In this document: positions 1-7,769 of the stretch, in pieces | How the letters are laid out: each line of letters starts with the position of its first letter | How positions within the stretch are numbered: the first letter of the stretch is position 1 | Assembly: GCA_046318595.1 (NCBI GenBank) | Contig: JBKCTV010000045.1 | Location: 1 to 16,726, forward strand | Length of the DNA: 16,726 nt | Reading direction: 5' to 3' | Source of the DNA: DAITMV01 sp046318595 | Lineage (GTDB): Bacteria; Pseudomonadota; Gammaproteobacteria; Burkholderiales; Burkholderiaceae_B | Notes under the pieces: model-generated | Told to the model about the DNA's origin: nothing | The model's database searches: none | Seen by the model: the letters and a program-made list of their open reading frames with translations, nothing else | Made by a program: the position numbers and the translations under genes

Positions 1-1810
1 AGTAAGAAGCACCTCTTGCTTTTACACAGTCTCTGCTTAACTTATTTAATGTTTTGCAAGCTTCTGTTTGACCAGCTTTGGCGGCTTTCATAAACGCGAT
101 TTGCGCGTACGATTGGTCGATGTAATTGGAATAATAAATAATATCCACTGTGGGGGGAGCAAAATTAAGATCGAAACCCAGCTCAGGTAAATATTCGAGT
201 ATATCGGTGTGCCCATGTATGGCAGCCATGTCCAGCAAGGTGTTGCCTGCTTGATCGCCCGGGCGGTTGTTTTCTGAATATCGATGGTGAATGTTAGCGT
301 CAAGCTCGTGAACTAAAAAAGCTATCAAAGTCTTATCTTTTTGAGATACCGCATGCAACAGCAATTTGTACGGCTCAGCTCTTTTTTTGAATATAGCGAC
401 AAGCTGAGGCAATGTAAATTCATCGCCGAATCGTACCTTAAAATAATCATTATTGATGTTTACAAAACTTTGTAAATCCTCGATCTCGCTGTTGATGAAT
501 ATTTCCTGTAAGACTTTTAAATCCTGCCCCCCTGGTTTTAGCGCAGCAAATTCTTCAAGCCGAACCGAGCCCTCCAGAAAAGTTTCGGCATCGACCAAAG
601 CACGCTCTGGTTTGGTGAGTGCGGGCATGCCCGTTTCTGCCCAGGTTAACTTTTCACGGCTGTGAATCGAAATCGACGTGCTGCTGCTTTGGGCGCGCCA
701 CTTATACACCAATGTCGGTTCGGAAGATTCTTTTGTGTCGATTAAATCTTGCATTTGCATGGCATCGAGTATATCCAGCGCCAATAAGGTCGGCCTGCCA
801 TGAAACCGAAAACTCTCGCCATCGCTGCTGATGTGTATCAACCTGTCCAGGTCGACCTGACCATAACTGTCTTCCAAGCTTTGCATGACTGCCTTGATGT
901 CTTCTATGACTTCGCTGTACTGGCCGATGGGTATGGCTTGATTAATCCCATAATTTTTTTGCGCCAAATTGCCTTCAATATGTGACCAATACACTTCAGC
1001 CATTTTTGTAGCCAAATTTACGGGGGTTAGATGCTTTCTAATAAAAGCTTCGCACGCTTGGTAATGATCTGGCGTGACTTTTTCTCGTCTTATTGTTTCA
1101 GAAAAAATATCTTCTTTTGGTGTTAAACCAAAACGATCTGCCAAGTGATTAACATATACTACGACATAATGGGTTTCGTCTCCCAAAAAGTTATATTCGG
1201 TGGCATGGGTTTTGAGAACAAAAAGTCGAATGGCATCTTCGATCTGCGTCTCTTTTGTATTTAAAATCGCATTATCGATGCCCGTTTTAGAGGTTTTCAG
1301 TTTGCGAGCAGCGTTAATTAGGTTGGTGTTGGTTCCCGGTGCACATACTGTCACTTCTCTGCTAAGGTTTAATATGGTGTCAACACGCGTTGCCAAAAGA
1401 ATTTTTTCATCAAGGACCGAGTGAGCCAGTTGATTCAACGCAGCGGCCCCTGAGCCATATAATATGCTCCGTAAATCGGAAAAATAATTATCTTCGAACA
1501 GCCTTCCGGTCAACAATTCAAATGATTTTTTTATTGATTGATGGTGCTCAGGGCTTTTTTGTTCAATAAAAGCAATTAGTTTTTTGGTGTCTTCGATGAA
1601 TTGTTCTTTGAAAATAGCAAAGTCTGCATGCCGCTCGAAATTTTCCAACGGCGTATTGCTTGAAGGTTCTCTGTATTTTTCCGGCGAGTAAACGATCAAA
1701 GCCGTGTCGGTCGACCCCGACGCACCCTCAGACAAATGAGCGTTTGCGTCGGATTGACCAAAATCGGTATAAAATTTTTGAGCAAAACCGGTTTGAATAG
1801 CATGTGGCAT
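1..1810 (-). CDS. Large ankyrin-repeat protein, partial (3' end beyond window)
   Basis: One reading frame stays open on the minus strand from the ATG at 1810-1808 to the left edge: 603 codons with no stop. An in-frame TGA at 1819-1817 lies three codons upstream, so this ATG is the first possible start. No good Shine-Dalgarno precedes it. The N-terminal ~470 residues match no family I recognise. They are hydrophilic, largely helical in character, and include a CAPGTNTNL segment near residue 155. The last ~130 visible residues contain ankyrin-type helix-turn-helix units: a degenerate one around 477-503 (YKLLLHAVSQKDKTLIAFLV), a clear one around 520-548 (GNTLLDMAAIHGHTDILEYL), and another around 568-590 (IAFMKAAKAGQTEACKTL). 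There is no signal peptide or TM segment in the visible part. The coding DNA is visibly more A/T-rich than the genes from 2018 to 14132, which suggests horizontal acquisition. Ankyrin repeats mediate protein-protein contacts; a host-directed effector role is possible but only inferred. Confidence 0.8.
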   Translation of the reverse strand, partial: MPHAIQTGFAQKFYTDFGQSDANAHLSEGASGSTDTALIVYSPEKYREPSSNTPLENFERHADFAIFKEQFIEDTKKLIAFIEQKSPEHHQSIKKSFELLTGRLFEDNYFSDLRSILYGSGAAALNQLAHSVLDEKILLATRVDTILNLSREVTVCAPGTNTNLINAARKLKTSKTGIDNAILNTKETQIEDAIRLFVLKTHATEYNFLGDETHYVVVYVNHLADRFGLTPKEDIFSETIRREKVTPDHYQACEAFIRKHLTPVNLATKMAEVYWSHIEGNLAQKNYGINQAIPIGQYSEVIEDIKAVMQSLEDSYGQVDLDRLIHISSDGESFRFHGRPTLLALDILDAMQMQDLIDTKESSEPTLVYKWRAQSSSTSISIHSREKLTWAETGMPALTKPERALVDAETFLEGSVRLEEFAALKPGGQDLKVLQEIFINSEIEDLQSFVNINNDYFKVRFGDEFTLPQLVAIFKKRAEPYKLLLHAVSQKDKTLIAFLVHELDANIHHRYSENNRPGDQAGNTLLDMAAIHGHTDILEYLPELGFDLNFAPPTVDIIYYSNYIDQSYAQIAFMKAAKAGQTEACKTLNKLSRDCVKARGASY

Positions 1811-1826
1811 ATGGAATCACGGCGAA

Positions 1827-1861
1827 AAAGAGGGTAATCCTCTTTGTTGGCAGAAAGTATA
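1827..1861 (-). promoter_or_regulatory. Possible promoter -10 and leader hairpin of the ankyrin gene
   Basis: On the minus strand TATACT (1861-1856) matches five of six positions of a sigma-70 -10 box; no convincing -35 lies 15-18 bp upstream. Between it and the ATG at 1810 is a 7-bp inverted repeat, AAAGAGG (1845-1839) and CCTCTTT (1833-1827), with a five-base loop and followed by further T residues. The GAGG in this stem is about 28 nt from the start codon, too far to serve as a normal Shine-Dalgarno. The hairpin could be an attenuator-like or mRNA-stabilising element, but this is weakly supported. Confidence 0.3.
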
Positions 1862-1931
1862 GAAAAGTTCAAAATTCGAGATGGATTAGCCTAAGAGCCT
1901 GTCGGACTAACATTTTTGCAAGAGCACAAAG

Positions 1932-1965
1932 CAAAACCGGCAGTGCTTGCGCACTGCCGGTTTTG
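1932..1965 (-). terminator. Rho-independent terminator of the chemoreceptor gene
   Basis: A perfect 15-bp inverted repeat (CAAAACCGGCAGTGC and its complement) with a four-base loop lies 52 bp beyond the stop codon of the chemoreceptor gene. Read on the minus strand the stem ends in TTTTG and is followed by CTTTGTGC, a T-rich tail. It also insulates the ankyrin gene downstream. The stem symmetry could allow weak termination in the other direction, but no plus-strand gene ends here. Confidence 0.8.
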
Positions 1966-2017
1966 TGAGTCGCTGAGGGCCGCGCCGCTTAGCTATGCGG
2001 CCAGTGGTGGCTGCCGA

Positions 2018-3652
2018 TTAACCAAGCTTGAACTGCTCGACTGACGTTTTCAGTTGATCCGCCACGCTTTGTAGCGCTATCGCGGCTTGACTGGTCTCGC
2101 GAATCGCCATGTCGTTTTCTTCGGCCATGTGAGCGATCTGCTCGATGTTGCGGGCCACCGAGTTCGATGCGTTGCTTTGCTCGTTGACGCTCTCGGAAAT
2201 TTCGTTTACTCCGCGCACGGCATGATGCACGCTCTGCTGAGTTTCGGCGATCGTGCTGACCACACCGTCGGCATGTTTGCGCGAGCTGTTGATCGAATCG
2301 AGACCCTGGCGGACCGCGCTTTCGACATCCGTGGACTGGTTATTCATATTGCCGGTTATTTCGTTGATCTGCGTGGCGGAGGCCGCGCTTTTCTCGGCCA
2401 GTTTGCGAACTTCGTCCGCAACCACGGCGAACCCCCGGCCGTGCTCCCCGGCCCGTGCAGCTTCTATGGCGGCATTCAACGCCAACAAATTGGTCTGATC
2501 TGCAATTTCTTTCACCTGCTGGGTCATTTCGGTGATTTGCTTGGCCGAGCGGATGAATTCGCCGATCGACTCGGAAATGTGATTGACTGCGTCTTCGACG
2601 TGACCGATTTCTTCCACGAGCGCATGAATCTCCTCTTTGCTCTGTTCGGTCCGTTGCAGGCTGGTTTGTGCCAGATTGCTGACCGTGGTGGCCGATTCGG
2701 CCACTGAGCTGACACTGACCGTAAACTCTTCGACCGCCGCAGCGGTGCTTGCGGTTGCTTCCGACTGCACTTTCGAAGTATTGCTCAGCTGGGCGGTGGA
2801 AGCCGTCAGCTGCGTGACGGCCGAGGCGACCCCTTCAGCGCCGGTGGTAACCAGAGAAAAGGTTTTCCGGAGACCGGCGCTCATTGCGTTCAAAGCATTG
2901 AGTAATTGACCGGTTTCGTCGCTGGATGAAACGGTTACTGTGGCGCGCAAGTCGCCCTCGGCGATTTGTTGGCTCAGACTGACGGCTTGCTGCAAAGATT
3001 TCTTGATCGCACTGATGACGTAAATAGCGATCCCCAAGGAAACCAGTAGCCCTGCCACAGCAAATAAATTCATCTGTAATTTCAGGCTGCTGGCCGTGTT
3101 CAGGCTGGTCTGCGCATTCTTGTCGAGCGATTCTTTTTTCGCCAACTGCAGTTTTTCAGAAAACTGGTTGAGCTTAGTTGCCACGGCGATGCAGCGGGTC
3201 AGCATCAGTTCGCGGGCGGAATCGACATTGTTGTTGGTCATTTCCTTGTCGATTTCCGAAATCACCGCAACCAGGTTATTCCATTCGGTTTCGAACCCCT
3301 GTAACAAGGATTTTTCTTCCGCGTTGCTCATGTGGGGCCTTAATTGCTCCAACTGTTTGCTGATTTCTTGCGGCAGATTGATATAGCGGCTGCGAAACTG
3401 AGCCACATCGCCGGCGCTCATATTCATCACTTTGGCCATGAGTGCATTACGCAGCTCCACACGCCCGACCCCGATGCTCTGGGCCATTTTCGAAAGAATC
3501 AAAATTGCGGAGACGTCCTCTTTCAAGAACTCCTGCTCTTGACTGGCCATTTTGTCGAGCGAGCCGGTGGCCATGCTAACGATGATGACAAGTTGTGCCG
3601 TGAGTAAGCACAGCACAGCGGCAAACTTTTTTCCGATACTCAAATTTTTCAC
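2018..3652 (-). CDS. Methyl-accepting chemotaxis protein (transmembrane chemoreceptor)
   Basis: A 544-residue chemoreceptor that would sit in the inner membrane and control CheA kinase through CheW. Order of parts: a short cytoplasmic start, TM1 at about 10-29, a periplasmic ligand-binding region at 30-193 of all-helical four-helix-bundle type, TM2 at about 194-213, HAMP at about 214-266, then the long antiparallel coiled-coil signalling domain. The conserved hairpin tip is at 382-420 (EIADQTNLLALNAAIEAARA, then GRGFAVVADEVRKLAEKS). Gln/Glu pairs typical of methylation sites flank the tip. It ends in EQFKLG and lacks the NWETF-type pentapeptide for CheR/CheB tethering. The start is GTG at 3652-3650, chosen because MKNLSIGKKF is a typical receptor N-terminus; no strong Shine-Dalgarno is visible. 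It lies 64 bp after the dehydrogenase on the same strand, so it may be its own unit or be read through. The ligand cannot be told from sequence. Confidence 0.95.
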   Translation of the reverse strand: MKNLSIGKKFAAVLCLLTAQLVIIVSMATGSLDKMASQEQEFLKEDVSAILILSKMAQSIGVGRVELRNALMAKVMNMSAGDVAQFRSRYINLPQEISKQLEQLRPHMSNAEEKSLLQGFETEWNNLVAVISEIDKEMTNNNVDSARELMLTRCIAVATKLNQFSEKLQLAKKESLDKNAQTSLNTASSLKLQMNLFAVAGLLVSLGIAIYVISAIKKSLQQAVSLSQQIAEGDLRATVTVSSSDETGQLLNALNAMSAGLRKTFSLVTTGAEGVASAVTQLTASTAQLSNTSKVQSEATASTAAAVEEFTVSVSSVAESATTVSNLAQTSLQRTEQSKEEIHALVEEIGHVEDAVNHISESIGEFIRSAKQITEMTQQVKEIADQTNLLALNAAIEAARAGEHGRGFAVVADEVRKLAEKSAASATQINEITGNMNNQSTDVESAVRQGLDSINSSRKHADGVVSTIAETQQSVHHAVRGVNEISESVNEQSNASNSVARNIEQIAHMAEENDMAIRETSQAAIALQSVADQLKTSVEQFKLG

Positions 3653-3716
3653 AGATTAGCCCACTGGTTGATTGACTCAGCATGGATTGTGCGGAAACAA
3701 TAAACCGGGCGGTATC

Positions 3717-5138
3717 CTACAAATTGATGATTTTGCCGGGGTTGAGAATATTGTGTGGATCGAGCGCTTTCTTGATGGCGCGCATTGCTTCCAAGGCCGC
3801 AACCGGCGCCTGCTGGGCCAACGCATCTTTTTTTAGGAGGCCAATGCCGTGTTCGGCTGAAATAGTGCCGCCGAGCGCTTGCACGCTCTTATGAACGCAG
3901 GCGTTGATGGCGGCTTCGTGGTCGTGCAGGAAGGCTTGGCTGTCCGCGCCGATCGGCGCCGATACATTGAAATGCAAATTGCCGTCCCCCAAATGGCCGA
4001 ATACGATGGGCCGACAACCCGGCCAGCGGGTCGATAAATCAACTGCGGTTTTTTTTACAAACGCTCCGATTTCAGACAGGGGCAGGCCAATATCGTGTTT
4101 GACGTTCAGTCCTGCGCGCGCCTGCGCAGCGGAAATGTTTTCGCGCAACTGCCACAGGGCTTGCCGCTGCTGCTCGTTGTGGGCCACTACGGCTTCGCCA
4201 ATCATGCCAGCGCCTGACACTTGATTCAACAGCTTCAGCAATTGGGCTTCGAGATGGCTGGACTGCGCCTGATCGTAGTAGGACAGTTCGAGCAGCAAAT
4301 GGCTCATGCTTGCCGAGACCGGCGCACGCCCGGCAAAGTGGGTTTGAACGATCTCGATCGCCGCTGCATTCATCCATTCGCAGGCCGTCACGGCCGGGCC
4401 TGCTACGGTTTGCAGCCGCTGAAACACATCGACCGCCTGATCGATGTCGTTGACGGCGAGCCATACCGTGATAAACCCGAGCGGCGTCGGGAACAGTTTG
4501 AGCGTGGTGCCGGTGATGATGCCAAGCGTGCCTTCCGCACCGATTAATAACTGTTTGAGGTCGTAGCCGACGTTGCTCTTGCGCAGGCCGCGTAAATCAG
4601 ACCAGATGGTGCCATTTGGCAAAACCGCCTCCAGGCCGAGGGTCAGATCGCGGATATTGCCGTAACACAGGACCGCCGTGCCGCCGGCATTGGTGGATAA
4701 GTTGCCGCCGATCGTGCAACTGCCTTCGGACGCCAGGCTGAGTGGAAACAGCAGGCCGGCTTGTGCCGCGCTATATTGCGCCTCCTGCAGGGTGAAACCG
4801 GCCGACAAACACAGCGTCCGGTTTGGTATGTCGACCCGGCAATACTCGCGTAACCGCGTCGTGCTCAGAATGAAACCCCCGGCAGCCAATGAAACTGCTC
4901 CGCCGACCAAGCCGGTGTTGCCTCCCTGGGGGGTCAACGGCAGACGCTCCGCCTGGCAAAAGCGCACGGCGGCCGCGACCGCTTCGCTGGTCGACGGTTG
5001 CAGTATCGCTCGCGCTTGACTTTGGTAGCGCCCACGCCAGTCGGTGAGAAACGGGGCCATGCCTGAGGGGTCGGTGATGACGCTGGCAGGTCCGTATTGT
5101 CGGGCGTAGTTGGCCAACCACCGCGCCGTGGCGCTCAT
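3717..5138 (-). CDS. FAD-linked D-2-hydroxyacid dehydrogenase (GlcD / D-lactate / D-2-hydroxyglutarate type)
   Basis: A 473-residue flavoprotein of the VAO/PCMH fold. It would oxidise a D-2-hydroxyacid to the 2-keto acid and pass electrons to a quinone or other acceptor. The FAD-binding PCMH domain covers about 40-220: TPQGGNTGLVGGA at 69-81 contacts the cofactor, SEGSCTIGGNLSTNAGG spans about 137-153, and GAEGTLGIIT is at 200-209. The C-terminal FAD-oxidase domain carries GHLGDGNLH at 381-389 (the family's metal/substrate histidines), SAEHGIG at 427-433, and the typical terminus NPGKIINL. Its length fits D-lactate and D-2-hydroxyglutarate dehydrogenases. Substrate cannot be assigned; no glcE or glcF subunit is adjacent, which favours a stand-alone enzyme over glycolate oxidase. 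Its ATG overlaps the TGA of the DUF2069 gene by 4 bp (ATGA), so translation is probably coupled. Confidence 0.9.
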   Translation of the reverse strand: MSATARWLANYARQYGPASVITDPSGMAPFLTDWRGRYQSQARAILQPSTSEAVAAAVRFCQAERLPLTPQGGNTGLVGGAVSLAAGGFILSTTRLREYCRVDIPNRTLCLSAGFTLQEAQYSAAQAGLLFPLSLASEGSCTIGGNLSTNAGGTAVLCYGNIRDLTLGLEAVLPNGTIWSDLRGLRKSNVGYDLKQLLIGAEGTLGIITGTTLKLFPTPLGFITVWLAVNDIDQAVDVFQRLQTVAGPAVTACEWMNAAAIEIVQTHFAGRAPVSASMSHLLLELSYYDQAQSSHLEAQLLKLLNQVSGAGMIGEAVVAHNEQQRQALWQLRENISAAQARAGLNVKHDIGLPLSEIGAFVKKTAVDLSTRWPGCRPIVFGHLGDGNLHFNVSAPIGADSQAFLHDHEAAINACVHKSVQALGGTISAEHGIGLLKKDALAQQAPVAALEAMRAIKKALDPHNILNPGKIINL

Positions 5139-5539
5139 GGCTTCGTGGAGTCGAGCGAGGAATCGCTCCGATCGAGCGGTGTGCCGGTTTTATGCGAGTG
5201 GCAATACAGCAACACTGCGGCAAAAATCAGCCCCGCGAGCAGCAGTTCGGCCCAGGCAAAGTGCCCCGATAAGTTGCCTGCATCGCTGACCACGCGTGCG
5301 CCGCCCTCTGCCAGGTATAGCAAAATAGCCATGGATGTCCATTGATAGGTATACACGCGGCCTTTGGACAAGCCGGGTAGCATCAGCAGTAGAGGCAACA
5401 CTTTCAACACCAGCCAGGAGCCGCCGGGTCGCAGGGGTGCCCACCACAATTCCCAGCCCGTGCATAAAACGATCAAGGCCAACGTACTGGCGGTCGCGGT
5501 CCAGCGCAAGGCTTGGCGGCGCTCGCAAGCGTTGCTCAT
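5135..5539 (-). CDS. DUF2069 small integral membrane protein
   Basis: A 134-residue inner-membrane protein of unknown function. It has four hydrophobic helices and the family hallmark block around residues 55-80, with GRVYTYQW followed by SMAILLYLAEGGAR. The start is placed at ATG 5539-5537 (MSNACERRQ) because it overlaps the wrbA stop by 4 bp (ATGA) and matches family length; the frame is open 34 codons further upstream, but that part is inside wrbA and Gly/Pro/Arg-rich. DUF2069 genes are commonly found next to wrbA in gammaproteobacteria, from general knowledge of the family. The shared operon suggests a membrane role connected with quinone redox, which is only an inference. Confidence 0.85.
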   Translation of the reverse strand: MSNACERRQALRWTATASTLALIVLCTGWELWWAPLRPGGSWLVLKVLPLLLMLPGLSKGRVYTYQWTSMAILLYLAEGGARVVSDAGNLSGHFAWAELLLAGLIFAAVLLYCHSHKTGTPLDRSDSSLDSTKP

Positions 5540-6129
5540 CGCGCCAGCTTCAGGGCAAGCACCGCCAGGTGTCGGCCAAGCGCCCGGGCCAGGTGCAACT
5601 CGTCCTCGTCGACCGGCCGCGAACCGTCGGCTTGTGCCCAATGCGAGGCACCATATGGTGTGCCGCCGCTGCGGGTCGTCATGAGCCGCGCTTCGGAATA
5701 AGGCAGGCCGGCGATCAACATGCCATGGTGCAAAAGCGGCAGCATCATCGACAGCAGTGTGGCCTCCTGGCCACCATGCAGGCTACCGGTCGAGGTAAAG
5801 ACGCAGGCCGGTTTGCCGCGTAGCGCCCCGTTTTGCCACTGCGTGCCAGTGCCATCGAGGAAGTACTTGAGCGGCGCCGCCATATTACCGAAACGGGTCG
5901 GCGAGCCGAGCGCCAGGCCGATGCATTCTTCGAGGTCGCGGTTGTCGGCATAGGGGGCTCCGGCGTCCGGAATGGCAGGTGCCGTCTGTTCGCTGTCGGC
6001 GCTGACTGGTGGCACGGTTCGCAAGCGGACACCGACGCCATCAACACTGTCGACCCCATCGGCGATCGCTTCAGCCAGCCGGCGCGTGCCGCCATAGCGG
6101 CTGTAATATAGAACGAGAATTTCTTGCAT
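5536..6129 (-). CDS. wrbA: WrbA-type NAD(P)H:quinone oxidoreductase (flavodoxin-like)
   Basis: A 197-residue flavodoxin-fold FMN enzyme that reduces quinones by two electrons, thought to protect against redox cycling. The FMN phosphate loop is at residues 9-15 (YSRYGGT). GSPTRFGNM at 75-83, TSTGSLHGGQE at 112-122 and GGTPYGAS at 155-162 are the characteristic WrbA FMN-contacting segments. Length matches the family (about 200). It is the first gene of a three-gene minus-strand unit with the DUF2069 protein and the FAD dehydrogenase. Its start lies only 23 bp from the divergent yihY start, so the two promoters must overlap each other or the opposite coding regions. No clear Shine-Dalgarno is seen. 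Confidence 0.93.
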   Translation of the reverse strand: MQEILVLYYSRYGGTRRLAEAIADGVDSVDGVGVRLRTVPPVSADSEQTAPAIPDAGAPYADNRDLEECIGLALGSPTRFGNMAAPLKYFLDGTGTQWQNGALRGKPACVFTSTGSLHGGQEATLLSMMLPLLHHGMLIAGLPYSEARLMTTRSGGTPYGASHWAQADGSRPVDEDELHLARALGRHLAVLALKLAR

Positions 6130-6152
6130 AGCGACAAAGGTATCATATCGGC

Positions 6153-7472
6153 ATGAAAAAGATTCTGTCTTCCGCTCGACGGCTCGTTGCCGAGCGCAGC
6201 TTGCGGTGGCGGGCGTTCGGTAAGTTGATGGCGCACCGCGCCGGTGAGCAGCAGTTGCCGCAGGTTGCCGCCAGCCTGACCTTTACGTCGGTGCTGGCGC
6301 TGGTGCCTCTGGCAACGGTGGCGTTGGCGATTTTCACGGCATTTCCCATGTTTCAGCGTTTTCGCTCGGCGCTCGAAGGGTATTTGTTCGACAGTTTTTT
6401 CCCGGAGTCCCTCTCGGAAACGATTCTCGAATATGTCAACCAGTTTTCTTCCAAGGCGAGCGGGCTGACGACCATCGGAATTCTGGCGTTGATTTTGACG
6501 GCGCTGATGACAATGCTGACTGTGGACAAGGTATTCAACCGCATTTGGCATGTGCGGCGCAAGCGGCCTTTGTTCAGAAAGCTGGTGGTTTATTGGTCGA
6601 TGCTGACTCTGGCGCCGATGTTTCTCGGGATTGGTTTGTCGTTGTCATCAGCGCTGGTGGCGCAGTCTATTTCATTGGTGGCATCGTTCCCCACCTCGCA
6701 CAGCCTGGGCCGATCACTGGTTGCGATAGTGCCGTTTCTGTGCAGTGTCGTGGCTTTCAGTATTGCCTACGTCATGATTCCAAACCGTCCGGTCCGCTGG
6801 CAGGATGCGCTTGCCGGCGGTTTGCTGGCAGCATTTTTGTTCGAAATAGGCAAGCGCGCGTTTACTTATTACATCGTTCACTTTCCGGCATACACCGCCT
6901 TATACGGGGCGTTGGCGGCACTGCCGCTGTTCCTGCTGTGGATTTATTTATCGTGGATGATCGTTTTGCTGGGCGCCACTGTCACTGCCAGTTTACCGAG
7001 CGCACGTCTCGGGCGTTGGGACGAACGGGCGCCGCCAGGGGAGCGCTGGATGCTTGGGTTGGCGGTGCTGCAAAGTTTGGTGCAGGCGGGTCGAGCAGCC
7101 CGTTTCGGCACGACGATGGATGAGCTGCGGGCGCATTTCAAAGCTGCGCCCGATGTGTTGGACGACGTTTTGGAGCGCCTGGAAGGCCTGGGTCTCGTCG
7201 GACGGCTGGTTTCCGAACGACAAATTGAACGATTTGCGTTGATTTGCAACCTAAGTTATGTGCCGGCCGAAACGCTGGCTCGGGCGTTTTGGTTCGATCG
7301 CGGCGCCCTGACGCATTGGACGGCGCTTTTACCAGTGGCCGGTCGCAACATGAATGCCCTGGCCGATGCCTATTTGGCTAACTCGACCATCGCCGATTGG
7401 CTGGGCCTTTGTGATGCTAAACTGACAAATAAAGAAGTTTCGCTGGTGCCAGCGTCAAGCGACGATCGATAA
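6153..7472 (+). CDS. yihY: YihY/BrkB family inner-membrane protein
   Basis: A 439-residue polytopic membrane protein. Six hydrophobic stretches are visible at about 38-64, 104-124, 144-170, 187-208, 216-238 and 248-279. The family signatures are present: AASLTFTSVLALVPL at 39-53, then VDKVFNRIWHVRRKRP around 124-139 (the usual N.IW...R.R.. motif), and the PNRPVRWQDALAGG loop at 210-223. The ~160-residue hydrophilic C-terminal extension includes a winged-helix-like segment at about 315-360 (LRAHFKAAPDVLDDVLERLE). Members were once annotated as ribonuclease BN, now known to be wrong; function is unknown. It is divergent from wrbA and 19 bp upstream of hfq, a place often occupied by miaA in other gammaproteobacteria, so it may be cotranscribed with hfq. 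Confidence 0.93.
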   Translation: MKKILSSARRLVAERSLRWRAFGKLMAHRAGEQQLPQVAASLTFTSVLALVPLATVALAIFTAFPMFQRFRSALEGYLFDSFFPESLSETILEYVNQFSSKASGLTTIGILALILTALMTMLTVDKVFNRIWHVRRKRPLFRKLVVYWSMLTLAPMFLGIGLSLSSALVAQSISLVASFPTSHSLGRSLVAIVPFLCSVVAFSIAYVMIPNRPVRWQDALAGGLLAAFLFEIGKRAFTYYIVHFPAYTALYGALAALPLFLLWIYLSWMIVLLGATVTASLPSARLGRWDERAPPGERWMLGLAVLQSLVQAGRAARFGTTMDELRAHFKAAPDVLDDVLERLEGLGLVGRLVSERQIERFALICNLSYVPAETLARAFWFDRGALTHWTALLPVAGRNMNALADAYLANSTIADWLGLCDAKLTNKEVSLVPASSDDR

Positions 7473-7491
7473 AAATAACTATGGAGCCGTC

Positions 7492-7740
7492 ATGAGTAAT
7501 AAAGGGCAACTCTTACAAGACCCGTTTCTTAATTTACTGCGCAAAGAGCATATTCAGGTATCGATTTATCTGGTGAACGGTATCAAACTGCAAGGACAGA
7601 TCGAATCTTTCGACCAATACGTCGTGTTGCTGCGCAATACGGTCACGCAAATGGTCTACAAACACGCCATTTCCACGGTAGTGCCCGCACGCGCCGTTAA
7701 TCTAACGATCGACGACAAAGTCGAAAAGGTGGCTGACTGA
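7492..7740 (+). CDS. hfq: RNA chaperone Hfq
   Basis: An 82-residue Sm-like protein that forms a hexameric ring and pairs small RNAs with target mRNAs. Sm1 is visible at about 8-52, starting QDPFLNLLRKEHI, with VSIYLVNGIKLQGQIESFDQ on the fold core. Sm2 contains the hallmark YKHAIST at 56-62. The proximal-face uridine-binding residues (Q8, F42, K56-H57 region) are present in the expected places. The C-terminal tail after residue 65 is short compared with the 102-residue E. coli protein. GGAG at 7483-7486 gives a well-spaced Shine-Dalgarno. It is followed 29 bp later by hflX, the usual partner order. Confidence 0.98.
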   Translation: MSNKGQLLQDPFLNLLRKEHIQVSIYLVNGIKLQGQIESFDQYVVLLRNTVTQMVYKHAISTVVPARAVNLTIDDKVEKVAD

Positions 7741-7769
7741 AACATTCAATCGAGCCGTCTGCTGCTCTG

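Noticed and set aside
1889..1911. Sequence AGAGCCTGTCGGACTAAC, which recalls the end of some insertion sequences
   Set aside because: Only one copy is visible, without a partner inverted repeat or transposase; not enough to call a mobile element.
1979..2001. GGCCGC...GCGGCC inverted repeat beyond the chemoreceptor stop
   Set aside because: Six-bp stem with a 13-base loop and no T tract; the hairpin at 1932-1965 is the far better terminator.
2087..2707. A 206-codon plus-strand open frame inside the chemoreceptor gene
   Set aside because: It is antisense to the highly conserved signalling domain and shows no independent motif; a shadow frame.
5540..5641. 34-residue extension of the DUF2069 protein
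   Set aside because: It lies in wrbA coding sequence and is Gly/Pro/Arg-rich; the ATGA overlap marks the likely start.
6545..7123. A 192-codon plus-strand open frame inside yihY
   Set aside because: It is the +2 frame of conserved transmembrane codons and has no family features.
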